DNA of 64,000 nt from CAWCAL01 sp963695075 (GCA_963695075.1 CAVOFR010000001.1:62001-126000); one strand, 5' to 3'; counted from the first letter of the stretch, positions 15,456 to 24,398 are shown. Notes: a model not told the origin generated them from the sequence alone. Program-made: numbers and translations.

Positions 15456-16361
15456 CTAGGTGAGCGAGCCGAACCCGGGCGGTTTCACGACGAGAACCGA
15501 GCACGCGATCTGGTTCAGGACTTGCTCGGCGGTGTTGCCGATCAGGATGTCGTCCAGGCCGCTCCGACCGATCGAGCCCATCACGAGAAGATCGATGCGG
15601 TACAGATCGATGAGACCGCCGATGGCCCGAGCGGGAGGACCATCGACGAGATGGGTGTTCGGGCTGCGACCGATACCCGCGCTGTCGAGGACATCGGTGA
15701 AGGCCTGGTCGTGAGCCTTCTCGATCTCGGCGGCGAACTTGGTCACCAGGGGACCGCCCAGCGGGGCGAATTCGCTGCCGAGGAACATGGCATCGCTGTA
15801 CGGCTGCCAGGCGTGCACCACGTGCAGCTCATCGCCGTGTTGCTCGGCCTGGGAACGAGCGAGTTCCAGGATCAGGCGGTTGAGCTCGGGATCGTCGTCA
15901 GGATCGATCGCGGCGAGAACGCGCCCGGCACCCACGGGTGGGCGCAGGACCCAGACCGGGCACGGGCACGCGCGAAGAACGCGCCGCACGACAGCCCGGC
16001 TGTCGTCTGAGCCATCCGACCAGAGAACCACGAGATCGTGACCCGATTCCTGCACGGAGCGGACGACCTCGGCGGGCCGACGACCGACCTCGACCTCCAC
16101 CGAGATCGGTACCGTCGACTCGTAGTGGTCTGCCCATTCCTGAAGTGTCGCCATCCGTTCAGCGACGGCGAGCTCGGTGACGGATTTCTCGGTATCTCCG
16201 AGGCGGAAGAGACGCTGCAAGCGCGGAGCCGTGGGTACCACGGCGAAGACGGTGAGACGCGCACCGTTCGCCTCGGCCAACTCGACGGCCCGATCCATCG
16301 CCGGAGGAGGGCCATGGGCGAACCCGATCGGCACGAAGAGGATGTTCTCAAATCGTCTCAT
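15456..16361 (-). CDS. Tandem universal stress protein (two UspA domains)
   Basis: A 301-residue protein with two UspA domains, about 1-145 and 148-300. Both start with a beta strand after 'FENILFVPIGF' or 'GRVLAAIDPDDD'. Only the second keeps the nucleotide motif, 'GSIGRSGLDDILIGNTAEQV' near residue 265; the first ends 'VVLWSDGSDDSRAVVRRVL', a changed version. It is strikingly similar along its whole length to the protein at 50894-51796, sharing for example 'RACPCPVWVLRPP' / 'RTCPCPVWVLRPP'. Usp proteins bind ATP or cAMP and help survival under hypoxia or starvation. The upstream element at 16413-16422 is shared with the neighbouring Usp gene. Confidence 0.88.
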   Translation of the reverse strand: MRRFENILFVPIGFAHGPPPAMDRAVELAEANGARLTVFAVVPTAPRLQRLFRLGDTEKSVTELAVAERMATLQEWADHYESTVPISVEVEVGRRPAEVVRSVQESGHDLVVLWSDGSDDSRAVVRRVLRACPCPVWVLRPPVGAGRVLAAIDPDDDPELNRLILELARSQAEQHGDELHVVHAWQPYSDAMFLGSEFAPLGGPLVTKFAAEIEKAHDQAFTDVLDSAGIGRSPNTHLVDGPPARAIGGLIDLYRIDLLVMGSIGRSGLDDILIGNTAEQVLNQIACSVLVVKPPGFGSLT

Positions 16362-16747
16362 CGAGCGTCATCTCCGACGGCTTGTTCCACGGTAGTGGGA
16401 TGGGTGCAGGGCCCAAGTATGGACCGCGCGCGTGATGCCCGGGTGACGGGTGTGCGCGTCGTTCAGATCGTGGAACGCCGTCCGGCACGTCTTCGACTTG
16501 CTGAGCAGGGAATCCCGGGTGGTCATCAGGCCACCGAGCAGTGGAGGTGACCGAGGGCGCCGGTCCGGCGGCGCGACCAGGGTCCCGGGCCGAACCCGAT
16601 CGAACGGAGGAATGCCACGGTGATTTCAGCGGGCGGTAGTGTCGAGCGCGCGCCCACGACGGTTGCTGGACGGTTGCCGAGAGGCGTTCGCTTCCCGAGC
16701 GCAGGTGGGTCTCATCGTCGTGGAAGACTCACAAGGGGCATGCCGTC
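16362..16747. other. 386-base divergent intergenic region with regulatory signals
   Basis: It separates the leftward Usp gene from the rightward RCK_C gene. No supported gene was found. It holds the CCATACTTGG element (16413-16422, leftward) with a predicted 48-base leader to the Usp start, and AAGGGG close before the ATG at 16748. The rest is unusually long for this genome and could hold further control sites or a small RNA, but I see no clear terminator hairpin with a T-tract. Confidence 0.5.
16413..16422 (-). promoter_or_regulatory. CCATACTTGG element before the tandem Usp gene
   Basis: Identical ten bases to 15362-15371, here 51 bases before the start codon at 16361. The wider context GGTCCATACTTGGGCCC is nearly symmetrical, so it may be a regulator site with or instead of a -10 role. 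Confidence 0.4.
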
Positions 16748-17533
16748 ATGATCGCCGTCTTCTCCCTGCTGCTCGTGACCATCCTGTTCATCACCGCCTC
16801 GCGGGTCGCCACCATCGCTCTGGTCGGGACCGGGATGGCGACGGACACGGCGAACTTCCAGGCTCGCTCGGCCCTCATGGGTGTGGGCTATACGACGACC
16901 GAGGCCGAGGACGTCATCAACCATCCGGTGCGGCGCCGGATCATCCTCTGGCTGATGACATTCGGCAACGCGGGCATCATCACGGGGGTCACGTCTCTTC
17001 TGCTCGGGTTCGTCAACGCGCAAGGGGATCAGACGCTCAGACGAGTCCTGGTCCTCACTGCCGGGCTCGTCGTCCTTCTTCTCCTGACCCGTAGCCGAAC
17101 GCTGGAGCGGGCCATGGGTCGTCTGACGCGATGGGCGCTCGCCAACTGGACGTCACTGGAGACGCGGGATCTGGCCAGCTTGCTGCGCTTCAGCCACGAA
17201 TACGGCGTCATCGAGCTTCATGCCCGTGGAGAGGACTGGCTCGTCGGACGCCCGCTCAGCCAACTCCATCTCCCTGACGAGGGGGTGGTCGTCCTGGGAT
17301 TGCACGGCCAGGACGGGCACTTCCACGGGGTCCCGACCGGCCGGACCACCATCCATGCCGGAGACACCGTGATCGCGTACGGGCGGCTCGACCACCTCGA
17401 AGAACTGGATGACCGCCATCAGGATCGTGCCGGAGACCTGGCCCACGACGAGGCCGTCCGAGAGCAGCACGACCTCCTGATCGAGGAGGAAAGATCGAGC
17501 GACGAAGACGAGCAGGATGGCGAATCCCCGTGA
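16748..17533 (+). CDS. Membrane protein with C-terminal RCK_C (TrkA-C) domain
   Basis: A 261-residue protein with three hydrophobic segments (about 3-28, 68-90 and 97-115) followed by a cytosolic TrkA-C-like domain (about 140-225; 'LVGRPLSQLHLPDEGVVVLGL' and 'TIHAGDTVIAYGRLDHLEEL'). The tail is very acidic ('IEEERSSDEDEQDGE'). TrkA-C domains bind small ligands and gate ion transporters; here no pore-forming Trk or Kef region is present, so it may be a sensor or regulatory subunit. The start is fixed by an AAGGGG ribosome-binding site and by stops upstream. Context with Usp genes suggests stress or ion homeostasis. Confidence 0.7.
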   Translation: MIAVFSLLLVTILFITASRVATIALVGTGMATDTANFQARSALMGVGYTTTEAEDVINHPVRRRIILWLMTFGNAGIITGVTSLLLGFVNAQGDQTLRRVLVLTAGLVVLLLLTRSRTLERAMGRLTRWALANWTSLETRDLASLLRFSHEYGVIELHARGEDWLVGRPLSQLHLPDEGVVVLGLHGQDGHFHGVPTGRTTIHAGDTVIAYGRLDHLEELDDRHQDRAGDLAHDEAVREQHDLLIEEERSSDEDEQDGESP

Positions 17534-17606
17534 CTCGATCGGTCGGTGGCCGACCGCGTCGATGTGGCGCGGATGCTCATTCGTGAGCCGCGGCCGTCCG
17601 CTCGGA

Positions 17607-17612
17607 TAGGGT
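17607..17612 (+). promoter_or_regulatory. -10 box TAGGGT for the DUF35/thiolase pair
   Basis: TAGGGT lies 36 bases before the ATG at 17649 and gives a predicted leader of about 30 bases that contains the ribosome-binding site GGAGGGGG. No consensus -35 box was assigned. Confidence 0.35.
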
Positions 17613-17648
17613 CGAGGCGACCGGCGCGGTGCCGGAGGGGGCTTGGCC

Positions 17649-18044
17649 ATGAGCGGTGTGATCCCACTCGTCGACTATCTGGTGTTGGAGCCGAATCCAC
17701 ATCTGGTGGTGAACCGTTGCACTGCGTGCGGTGCGCCGTATTTCGACCGGCGCAACGCGTGCGCCTCCTGTTTCGGAACGAGTTTCGAGAAGGCGGCTGT
17801 AGCGACCGAGGGCACGCTGACGGCGTTCACGGTCGTCTCGTTCGCGGCGCCCGGCATTCCGGTGCCATTCGTCGCCGGCGTCGTCGACTGCGGCGGCACG
17901 CCGGTGCAGGCCAACATCGTCAACGTCGATCCGGATCCCGAGGTCATCACGGTCGGGATGAAGGTCCGGCTCGCCACCTGTGAGATCGGCGAGGACGCGG
18001 CGGGGACCAAGGCGATCGGGTTCGGCTTCGAGCCGGTCGCGTGA
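17649..18044 (+). CDS. DUF35 zinc-ribbon OB-fold protein, thiolase partner
   Basis: A 131-residue protein with an N-terminal rubredoxin-like zinc ribbon (C24, C27, C38, C41 in 'CTACG' and 'CASC') and a C-terminal OB fold ('GTLTAFTVV', 'FVAGVVDC', 'VGMKVRLATCE'). Proteins of this family bind thiolase-like partners and, in steroid side-chain degradation, form complexes with MaoC-like hydratases and Ltp2-type aldolases. Here the next gene is such a thiolase, starting 61 bases later, so a two-subunit complex is likely. ATG at 17649 is preferred over TTG at 17643 for spacing to GGAGGGGG. Confidence 0.85.
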   Translation: MSGVIPLVDYLVLEPNPHLVVNRCTACGAPYFDRRNACASCFGTSFEKAAVATEGTLTAFTVVSFAAPGIPVPFVAGVVDCGGTPVQANIVNVDPDPEVITVGMKVRLATCEIGEDAAGTKAIGFGFEPVA

Positions 18045-18105
18045 CCGGTTCGGGGGCCTCGGCAAGCATGCAGCAAGACCGACAGAACGAAAGAGGGCCG
18101 TGACC

Positions 18106-19308
18106 ATGGCAGCTGATGATGTGTGGATCCTCGGGATCTCGATGACCAGGTTCGGAAAGCACCCCGACAAGGACACTGTGGATCTCGCGGCCGAGGCCAC
18201 GATGGCGACGCTGGCCGACGCCGGGGTCACGATGGCCGACATCGGAGTCCTGGCGGCCGGAAACCTGATGGGTGCCGCGGCGGGGATCGGCCAACAACTG
18301 CAGAAGCAGGTCGGCCAGACCGGTATCCCGGTCTTCAACGTCGCCAATGCGTGTGCCACGGGGGCCACGGCGCTGCGCACCGCGATCATGGCGATCAAGG
18401 CCGGTGAATGCGACATGGGCCTCGCCGTCGGGGTGGAAAAGCTGGCCGGGGCCGGGCTGTTGGCCGGCGGTTCGGCCAAGAAGGACAGCGATACCTGGGA
18501 ACCGCACGGGCGTTACGGCGCGGTCGCCGGGGTCGATGGGCGTATCGGTACCCAGACCATGCCGGGAGTCTTCGCTCAGATCGGCCAGGCCTACGGCCAC
18601 AAGTACGGTGGCACGAGCTTCGAGCTGTTCGCCCGCATCTCCGAGAAGAACCACGGCCACTCGACCCTCAATCCGCTCGCGGCCTACACGAAGCGGATGA
18701 CGCTCGACGAGATCATGAACGACCTCATGATCGCCTACCCCAACACCCGGCCGATGTGCTCTGCGAACTGCGACGGCGCGGCAGCCGCGGTCGTGGTGTC
18801 CGACGCCAGACTGAGGACCCTGGATCCCGACCAGCGCCGCCGGGCGATCAAGGTCTCGGCGTCGATCCTGACGTCGGACCCCTACGAGCCGGGATGTCAG
18901 GTGCTCCCCGACGTCAACACGCTCACCCGCAGCGCGGCGAGGCAGGCCTACGAGGCGGCCGGCGTGGGTCCCGAGGATCTCGACCTGGTCGAGCTGCACG
19001 ACTGTTTCGCGACCGCCGAGCTCGTCCACTACGACAACCTGATGCTGTGCTCGGAAGGTGAGGCGGTCCCGTTCTTCGAGAGTGGGGCGCCGTTCCGGGA
19101 CGGATCGAAACCGGTGAACGTCTCCGGCGGGCTCCAGTCCAAGGGCCACCCCATAGCGGCCACCGGTATCGCCAATATCTGGGAGGTGTGTCATCACCTC
19201 CGCAACGAGGCGGGCGACCGTCAGATCGAGGGAGCCAGGGTCGGCCTGGCCCACGTGATCGGCCTCGGCTCGGCCTGCGGGGTCCACATCCTCCAAGCGG
19301 CCGCATGA
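18106..19308 (+). CDS. SCP2-type thiolase / lipid-transfer protein-like 3-ketoacyl-CoA thiolase
   Basis: A 400-residue SCP-X-type thiolase. The nucleophile is kept as C83 in 'VANACATGATALRTA', 'LHDCFATAEL' provides the second conserved histidine-cysteine region, and 'SKGHPIAATGIA' is the C-terminal active-site motif. Unlike the protein at 3315-4808, this one should be a working thiolase, cleaving 3-ketoacyl-CoA to acetyl- or propionyl-CoA, including branched or steroid side chains. The ATG at 18106 is favoured by AGAGGG 8 bases upstream; a GTG at 18100 is possible. It pairs with the DUF35 protein just upstream. Confidence 0.87.
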   Translation: MAADDVWILGISMTRFGKHPDKDTVDLAAEATMATLADAGVTMADIGVLAAGNLMGAAAGIGQQLQKQVGQTGIPVFNVANACATGATALRTAIMAIKAGECDMGLAVGVEKLAGAGLLAGGSAKKDSDTWEPHGRYGAVAGVDGRIGTQTMPGVFAQIGQAYGHKYGGTSFELFARISEKNHGHSTLNPLAAYTKRMTLDEIMNDLMIAYPNTRPMCSANCDGAAAAVVVSDARLRTLDPDQRRRAIKVSASILTSDPYEPGCQVLPDVNTLTRSAARQAYEAAGVGPEDLDLVELHDCFATAELVHYDNLMLCSEGEAVPFFESGAPFRDGSKPVNVSGGLQSKGHPIAATGIANIWEVCHHLRNEAGDRQIEGARVGLAHVIGLGSACGVHILQAAA

Positions 19309-19399
19309 CCGGCGACATCGGTCCGAAGGGTCGCGGCCAGCGGCTGTAGAACGCTCGCCTCGCGTCGACCTGCCCGACGCCGCTTCGGCGCGGGTCGGT

Positions 19400-19981
19400 T
19401 CAGCCGACGCCGGCGGCCAGCGCGCCGCTCTCGTCGACGACGGCGTCCGGGGTGAAGACCCGGTCGAGCTCGAAGAGGGACCCGACGGTCCCCGCAGCGG
19501 TGACGATCAGGCCCAGGCCGAATGCGGCGGGGTGATCGCCGTACTCGTCGGCGCTGCCGAGCTCGGCGGCGATCCCGGCGAACATCACGGCCATGCCCAG
19601 TATCTGGGACCCCGAGAGCAGGTAGACCGCGCGACGCCACGGCTTTGACCCGAAGGCGGCGACGAGGGCGAATCCGACGGCGTAGAGTGCCATCCAGACC
19701 GGGATCGCCCATGCCGCAGCCATGGAGAGCAGGACTCCGAGGCTGCATACACCGAGACCGATCCAGCCTCGGCGGGACGAGGCCTCGCCCAGACTCGCGG
19801 TCCAGACGGCGGCGGTCGTCAGCGCGGCTGCGATCACGAGCCCGACGGCGAACACGAGGTAGGGGATCTGCCAATCATCCCCGGCGTCCTCGACGATAGT
19901 CATCCTGGCCCCGGATCCGGCGACGAGGAGCCAGCCCACTGCGGCGAGCGAGCAGAGGGCCCGGAAGTTGTTCCTTGTCAT
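19400..19981 (-). CDS. Hypothetical six-helix membrane protein
   Basis: A 193-residue hydrophobic protein with about six predicted transmembrane stretches ('LCSLAAVGWLLVAG', 'IPYLVFAVGLVIAAALTTAA', 'GWIGLGVCSLGVLLSMAAAWAI', 'VWMALYAVGFALVAAF', 'VYLLSGSQILGMAVMFAGIA', 'FGLGLIVTAAGTVGSLF'). I do not recognise the family. It has one of the best ribosome-binding sites in the window: AAGGAG 7 bases before the ATG. It is convergent with the thiolase and divergent from an anchored hydrolase, so its context gives little help with function. Confidence 0.65.
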   Translation of the reverse strand: MTRNNFRALCSLAAVGWLLVAGSGARMTIVEDAGDDWQIPYLVFAVGLVIAAALTTAAVWTASLGEASSRRGWIGLGVCSLGVLLSMAAAWAIPVWMALYAVGFALVAAFGSKPWRRAVYLLSGSQILGMAVMFAGIAAELGSADEYGDHPAAFGLGLIVTAAGTVGSLFELDRVFTPDAVVDESGALAAGVG

Positions 19982-20171
19982 GAGAAAACTCCTTGGTTTG
20001 GGTCTACCTCTACTGACGAAGGCGGAGGCTCACCGGGTGACAGGATCGTCGGTGGAGGCGATCGCGTCGGCAGGGCCGCCGGGGCATGGTGCTCGGGGGG
20101 CTCACCGCGAGCAGCCGCCGACCCGCCGACGTGAGTCAGCGTCGACCCCTCCGACCGGTACGGTCGACCGG

Positions 20172-21197
20172 ATGTCCCCGGCGCAGCGTCACCCGCGAGA
20201 TGTCTGGATCCTCGCGATCGTGGTCGCCGCATTGGTCGCGGTCGGCGTGGGGCTGGCGCTTCAGACCGGTATCTTCTCCTCGGCCACGCCCGACCCGGCC
20301 GAGGAGGACCTCGTCCCAGCGGATTGGGGTGACGACCTGACTCCCGACGAGGTCGATCTCGCCTACGGACCGGACATCGGCTGTCCCGACGGTGCATCGG
20401 ACCACGAATGCGGCGGGTCGCAGGAGCTCGACATCTACCTGCCCCGCGATGGCGGCAACCGGGGCACCATCATCTACTTCCACGGCGGCGGATTCGCGAC
20501 CGGTGACAAGTCGGCGATCAGCGGGCTGGGCAACATCAAGCGCCAGGTGGCCCGGGGCTTCGGATTGGTGTCGGCCAACTACCGCCTCACCGATCCCGCC
20601 ACGGGGGCCAGCGGGTTCCCCGATGCGATGGCCGACGTGGCGGGCGTGATCGACTGGGTGCAGGTCAACGGGGAGGACCATGGGCTCAACACCGGTGTGG
20701 TGATCGCCGCCGGCGGATCTGCCGGCGGGACGTTGGCCGCCCTGGCCGGCACGGCGGCCGACTCGTCGGACCCGGTATTCGCCGACCTCGGACCCGTCGA
20801 CGGCTGGATGAGCATCTCAGGGGTGATGACATGGGAAGCGGGCGAGATGTCCGCGGGCTGGATGGAGGGCTGGCTGGGCGATGACTATCTCGAACAGCGC
20901 GACACCGCCTCGGTCACCGAGCATCTCGACTTCAACGACCCGCCGGGCTATCTGGCCCACGGGGCCCAGGATGGATTCGTCGAGCCCGACAACACCGGCC
21001 TCCTCGACAACGAGGTCGGGCTGTTCAACCGCCTCCTGTTCTGGCGTTACCGGGGCAAGATCACGATCGACGTCGTCGATGACTTCGCTGACGGCATCCC
21101 GATGGACGACAATACCGGCCACCAGCCGATCGGTGGAGCGAACAGCACGGTCATGGACGGGTGGGTCGACAGGGTCGTCACCCGCAACGCCGGGTAG
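20172..21197 (+). CDS. Membrane-anchored alpha/beta hydrolase (HSL/BD-FAE-like esterase)
   Basis: A 341-residue exported enzyme. Residues 11-30 form one hydrophobic anchor ('VWILAIVVAALVAVGVGLAL'), followed by an acidic linker. The hydrolase part has 'YFHGGGFATGD' (HGGG 104-107), nucleophile S183 in 'AAGGSAGGTLAAL' and a likely catalytic histidine in 'DNTGHQPIGG'. The HGGG motif is typical of hormone-sensitive lipase-like esterases. It probably acts outside the membrane on an ester. TACGGT lies 7 bases before the ATG at 20172, predicting a leaderless mRNA; a longer frame overlapping the divergent gene is rejected. The stop lies 15 bases from a convergent gene. Confidence 0.8.
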   Translation: MSPAQRHPRDVWILAIVVAALVAVGVGLALQTGIFSSATPDPAEEDLVPADWGDDLTPDEVDLAYGPDIGCPDGASDHECGGSQELDIYLPRDGGNRGTIIYFHGGGFATGDKSAISGLGNIKRQVARGFGLVSANYRLTDPATGASGFPDAMADVAGVIDWVQVNGEDHGLNTGVVIAAGGSAGGTLAALAGTAADSSDPVFADLGPVDGWMSISGVMTWEAGEMSAGWMEGWLGDDYLEQRDTASVTEHLDFNDPPGYLAHGAQDGFVEPDNTGLLDNEVGLFNRLLFWRYRGKITIDVVDDFADGIPMDDNTGHQPIGGANSTVMDGWVDRVVTRNAG

Positions 21198-21212
21198 GCG
21201 GATCCGCCGCGG

Positions 21213-23336
21213 TCAGAGTCCGAAGGGGTAGGTGTCCGGCATGTCTTGCACCTGGTGTGCCTCGATGGGCGTGACTGCGCTGGTCTCGTCGATCCAGATG
21301 TACTCGTCGAACTGGGTCGGGAGCGACGCCTGGAAGTAGTGGCTCTGCAGCTCGGTCTCGGGGCGGTAGATCACGCCGATGGCGCGCTCGAGGCGGGGCG
21401 GTGCCAGCTCGGCTCGCACGGCTTCTCGTCGCGGGTCGCGTAGGTGGAGAAGGAACGCGGCGACCTCGCTGTCGTGGCAGATCCGCTCGTAGCTCCGCGC
21501 GTGCGAAGGACGGATCGCCTTCCGTTCCATCGGTCCTCCCCAGGTCGATGCCGCCGCGACCACGCCGTGATCGGTGCCGAACCCGACGATGAACGCGTCG
21601 TCGGCGTAGTAGCGGCGGCACAGCATCCCGACGTTGTGCTCGCCCCTCGCTCCCATCTCGGTCGCCCCGGCATCGCCCACGTGCGAGTTGTGTTCCCACA
21701 CCACGACCTTGGCCTGGGGGCCTCGGTGAGCTCTGACCATCTGCAACGTCTCGAACATGTGCAGGTCGCGCAGATTCCACGACTCCCGCGAGCCGCGGTA
21801 CATCGCTCGGTAGTACTTCTCGGCATTGGCCACCACCATCGCGTTCTGCGCCGCCTCGACGAAGGCCGTCTCATCTTCGGCGGCATACTCGATTCTCCGG
21901 CGCAGGAGATCGGTCAGGTTCGCCACGACCTGGTCTTCGCACCCGAGGAATCCGCCCGAGACCACGGCTCGCCCGTAGCTTGCGGGGTCGCGTTCCCACG
22001 GGCTCAGGCAGCCGTAGCGCGTTCGGGCGACCGTCGCGGCGTGGGGATCGACGCGCTGGAGGTAGTCGAGGACCGCGTCTCGGGAGCTGAAGAGGCTGTA
22101 GAGGTCGAGGCCGTGGAAGCTCACCTTGCCGGCGGGTTCGTCGACCTCGGCATTGTGGGCGGCGAGCCAGTCGACGAGCGTCCGCACCTCGCGGTTGCGC
22201 CACATCCACGTCGGGAACCTCGAGAAGGGTTCGGCGTCGAGTCGGGACGGTTCGTGGCCGCGCACGTAGGCGTCGACGCGGGCGGCGTCAGGCCAGTCCG
22301 CCTCGACCGCGACCGCCACGAAGCCCTTCCTGCGTATCAGCTCACGAGTGATGCGGTCCCGCATCCGGTAGAACTCCGAGGTCCCGTGCGAGGCCTCTCC
22401 CAACAGCACCATCGAGCAGTCGCCGATGCGTTCGAGTAGCCCGTCGAGGTCGGCGTCCTCGATCGAGGCGATCGGCTCGGCCACCTCCGCCACCAGCCCC
22501 GGCAATCCATGTATGTGCGGGTGTTGGACCTGCTCTCCCGGTGGCAGGACGAGGCTCGGCCCCCGGGGCGGGGAGCTTCCTTCTTCTGTTCGCCGGCCGG
22601 TCTCGTCGGCAGGGTCCCAACCCTGTCGCCCGATGAGCGGGACGAACCGGACCGCTCCCAGGTTCCGCTCGTCGAACTCCTCACCCAGCCGGCGGATCCG
22701 GATGAGCTCCTGGCTCCGCGGATCGGGGCCGACGGGGATGACGAGCCGCCCACCGTCGGCGAGCTGGCCGACCAGCTCCTCGGGCACCTCGGGACCCCCC
22801 GCCGTCACCACGATCGCGTCGTAAGGAGCTTCTTCGGGCCAGCCCATCGTGCCATCGGCGCAGACCACGTGGATCCCGTCGTAGCCCAGCTCCGCGAGCA
22901 GCGACCGGGCCGAGTCGGCCAGTGGAGGGTGACGTTCGATCGTCCACACCTCTTCGGCGATCGAGCCCAGCACGGCGGCCGCGTACCCTGACCCGGTGCC
23001 GATCTCGAGGACACGATCCGACGGTGAGAGCTGAAGCGCCTCGGTCATGACCGCGACGATGAACGGCTGGGAGATGGTCTGGCCCTCGGCGATGGGCAGC
23101 GGCGTGTCCTCGTACGCGAATTCGCCGAGCTCGGATGGGAGAAACGCGTGCCGTGGCACCGACCGCATGGCCTCGAGCACGCGGAGGTCACGAACCCCTC
23201 GGCCGGCGATGTCGGAGTCCACCATTCGGCGCCGTTCCGCCGACCAGCGTTCGACGTCGGCGGACCGAATGGGAGGCTCCACGGCACCGATTGTCCAGCC
23301 GCTTCCCCGTTTCGGGGCAGAGTCGAAGGTCACCAT
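21213..23336 (-). CDS. Protein-L-isoaspartate O-methyltransferase fused to an erythromycin esterase-like domain
   Basis: A 707-residue two-domain protein. Residues about 28-240 form a PCMT domain: 'MVDSDIAGRGVRD', 'PLPIAEGQTISQPFIVA' and SAM motif I 'VLEIGTGSGYAAAVLG' (109-124), which methylates isoaspartate in damaged proteins. Residues about 290-690 form an erythromycin-esterase family domain with 'VLLGEASHGTSEF' (312-324), 'HGLDLYS' and 'VVWEHNSHVGDA', including the conserved Glu/His set. Real macrolide resistance is doubtful; similar fusions occur in stress loci, and DosR-regulated Rv2030c carries the same esterase domain on another partner. The exact start may be as late as residue 38. 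Confidence 0.85.
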   Translation of the reverse strand: MVTFDSAPKRGSGWTIGAVEPPIRSADVERWSAERRRMVDSDIAGRGVRDLRVLEAMRSVPRHAFLPSELGEFAYEDTPLPIAEGQTISQPFIVAVMTEALQLSPSDRVLEIGTGSGYAAAVLGSIAEEVWTIERHPPLADSARSLLAELGYDGIHVVCADGTMGWPEEAPYDAIVVTAGGPEVPEELVGQLADGGRLVIPVGPDPRSQELIRIRRLGEEFDERNLGAVRFVPLIGRQGWDPADETGRRTEEGSSPPRGPSLVLPPGEQVQHPHIHGLPGLVAEVAEPIASIEDADLDGLLERIGDCSMVLLGEASHGTSEFYRMRDRITRELIRRKGFVAVAVEADWPDAARVDAYVRGHEPSRLDAEPFSRFPTWMWRNREVRTLVDWLAAHNAEVDEPAGKVSFHGLDLYSLFSSRDAVLDYLQRVDPHAATVARTRYGCLSPWERDPASYGRAVVSGGFLGCEDQVVANLTDLLRRRIEYAAEDETAFVEAAQNAMVVANAEKYYRAMYRGSRESWNLRDLHMFETLQMVRAHRGPQAKVVVWEHNSHVGDAGATEMGARGEHNVGMLCRRYYADDAFIVGFGTDHGVVAAASTWGGPMERKAIRPSHARSYERICHDSEVAAFLLHLRDPRREAVRAELAPPRLERAIGVIYRPETELQSHYFQASLPTQFDEYIWIDETSAVTPIEAHQVQDMPDTYPFGL

Positions 23337-23376
23337 CGCCCACCGGGGCGACCCGTCGCGGTGCTGCGAGTTGGCC

Positions 23377-24351
23377 TCAGACGAACACGACCGCGAACCC
23401 GAAGTAGATGAGGATCGACAACAGGTCTTGCATCACCGTGGCCAGTGGCCCGCTCCCGAACGCGGGGTCCTGGCCGAATGACCGCAGCAACCAGGGAAGC
23501 CCCATCGCGACCGATGTTGCCACCGTACATGCAGCCCAGATCGAGGCTGCGACCGTTGCCGCCACAGCATTGTTGGCCCAAAGCAAAGCCATAGGATACG
23601 CAACGACCGCCAACGTGGCCCCCATGGCGGCTCCGGTGGCCAGCTCACGACCGACGACCCCTCGGGCCGGAACACCCACTGACAGGCCGCGCACGATCAC
23701 GGCTTCTGTCTGGGTGCCAACGGCATCAGCCATGTAGACGATGCCCGGAATGAAGAACGCCAGCGCAACCTCGGTCCGCAGGCGTTCCTCGAATCCGCCC
23801 ACGATTCCCGCAGCCGCCATGGCCGCCACCAGACCGACGAGCAGCCAGGGCAGACGATGCCAGTACCGGCGCGCCATCGGTTCGGTCATCGCCGACCGGG
23901 CGACATCGCCCTGATGCAGATAGCCACCCAACCGAGCCATATCCTCGTCGTGCTCGCGGAGCAGGATCGCGAGCATCCGCCACGGCGGAATCAGCCCGAC
24001 GAACATGCCCTCCTCGTCGGTGACGGCCAACGCTCCCTGGCCATGATCGACCGCCTTCCAGGCTGCGGCCTCCTGGGTCGTGTGGGGAGCAATGGTCGGC
24101 GGGTCGTGGTCCATCAACCCAGAGATCAGCGCCTCGCCGGGCGCACAGAGCAGATCCTCGATCTGGACCAGACCGACCAGCCGGCCGGCTTCGACCACGG
24201 CAACACCTGCGGCGCTCTCGAACCTCGGCGAGGACAGCAGATAGTTGCGGACTTCACTCGCGGTGGCATCGCTCGTCGTGACCGGAACCGATGCGGTCGA
24301 CTGGGCCTCAGACGTTGCAGGGTCGGCCGACGACAAAGACTGATCATCCAT
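23377..24351 (-). CDS. mgtE: MgtE-type magnesium transporter without the N-terminal superhelical domain
   Basis: A 324-residue protein. Residues 1-30 are a Ser/Thr/Ala-rich tail, 33-150 two CBS motifs ('GRLVGLVQIEDLLCAP' and 'EGMFVGLIPPWRML'), and 165-324 the MgtE pore region with five membrane segments, including 'GTQTEAVIVRGL' and 'FGSGPLATVMQDLLSILIYF', both family signatures. The usual N-terminal MgtE_N domain (about 130 residues), which helps gate the channel, is absent. It may therefore be gated differently or pair with another subunit. Upstream, TTGCGG, 17 bases, AATGCT and 6 bases lead to the ATG, a good leaderless promoter. It is divergent from the cation ATPase. Confidence 0.85.
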   Translation of the reverse strand: MDDQSLSSADPATSEAQSTASVPVTTSDATASEVRNYLLSSPRFESAAGVAVVEAGRLVGLVQIEDLLCAPGEALISGLMDHDPPTIAPHTTQEAAAWKAVDHGQGALAVTDEEGMFVGLIPPWRMLAILLREHDEDMARLGGYLHQGDVARSAMTEPMARRYWHRLPWLLVGLVAAMAAAGIVGGFEERLRTEVALAFFIPGIVYMADAVGTQTEAVIVRGLSVGVPARGVVGRELATGAAMGATLAVVAYPMALLWANNAVAATVAASIWAACTVATSVAMGLPWLLRSFGQDPAFGSGPLATVMQDLLSILIYFGFAVVFV

Positions 24352-24398
24352 CGAATCAGCATTCTCCGATCGCCGCGTAACCGCAACGCTCCGAGTAT

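Noticed and set aside
21213..23336. Macrolide resistance by erythromycin esterase
   Set aside because: Only the family domain is present, fused to a protein-repair enzyme; there are no other resistance or mobile elements nearby, so a stress role is more likely.
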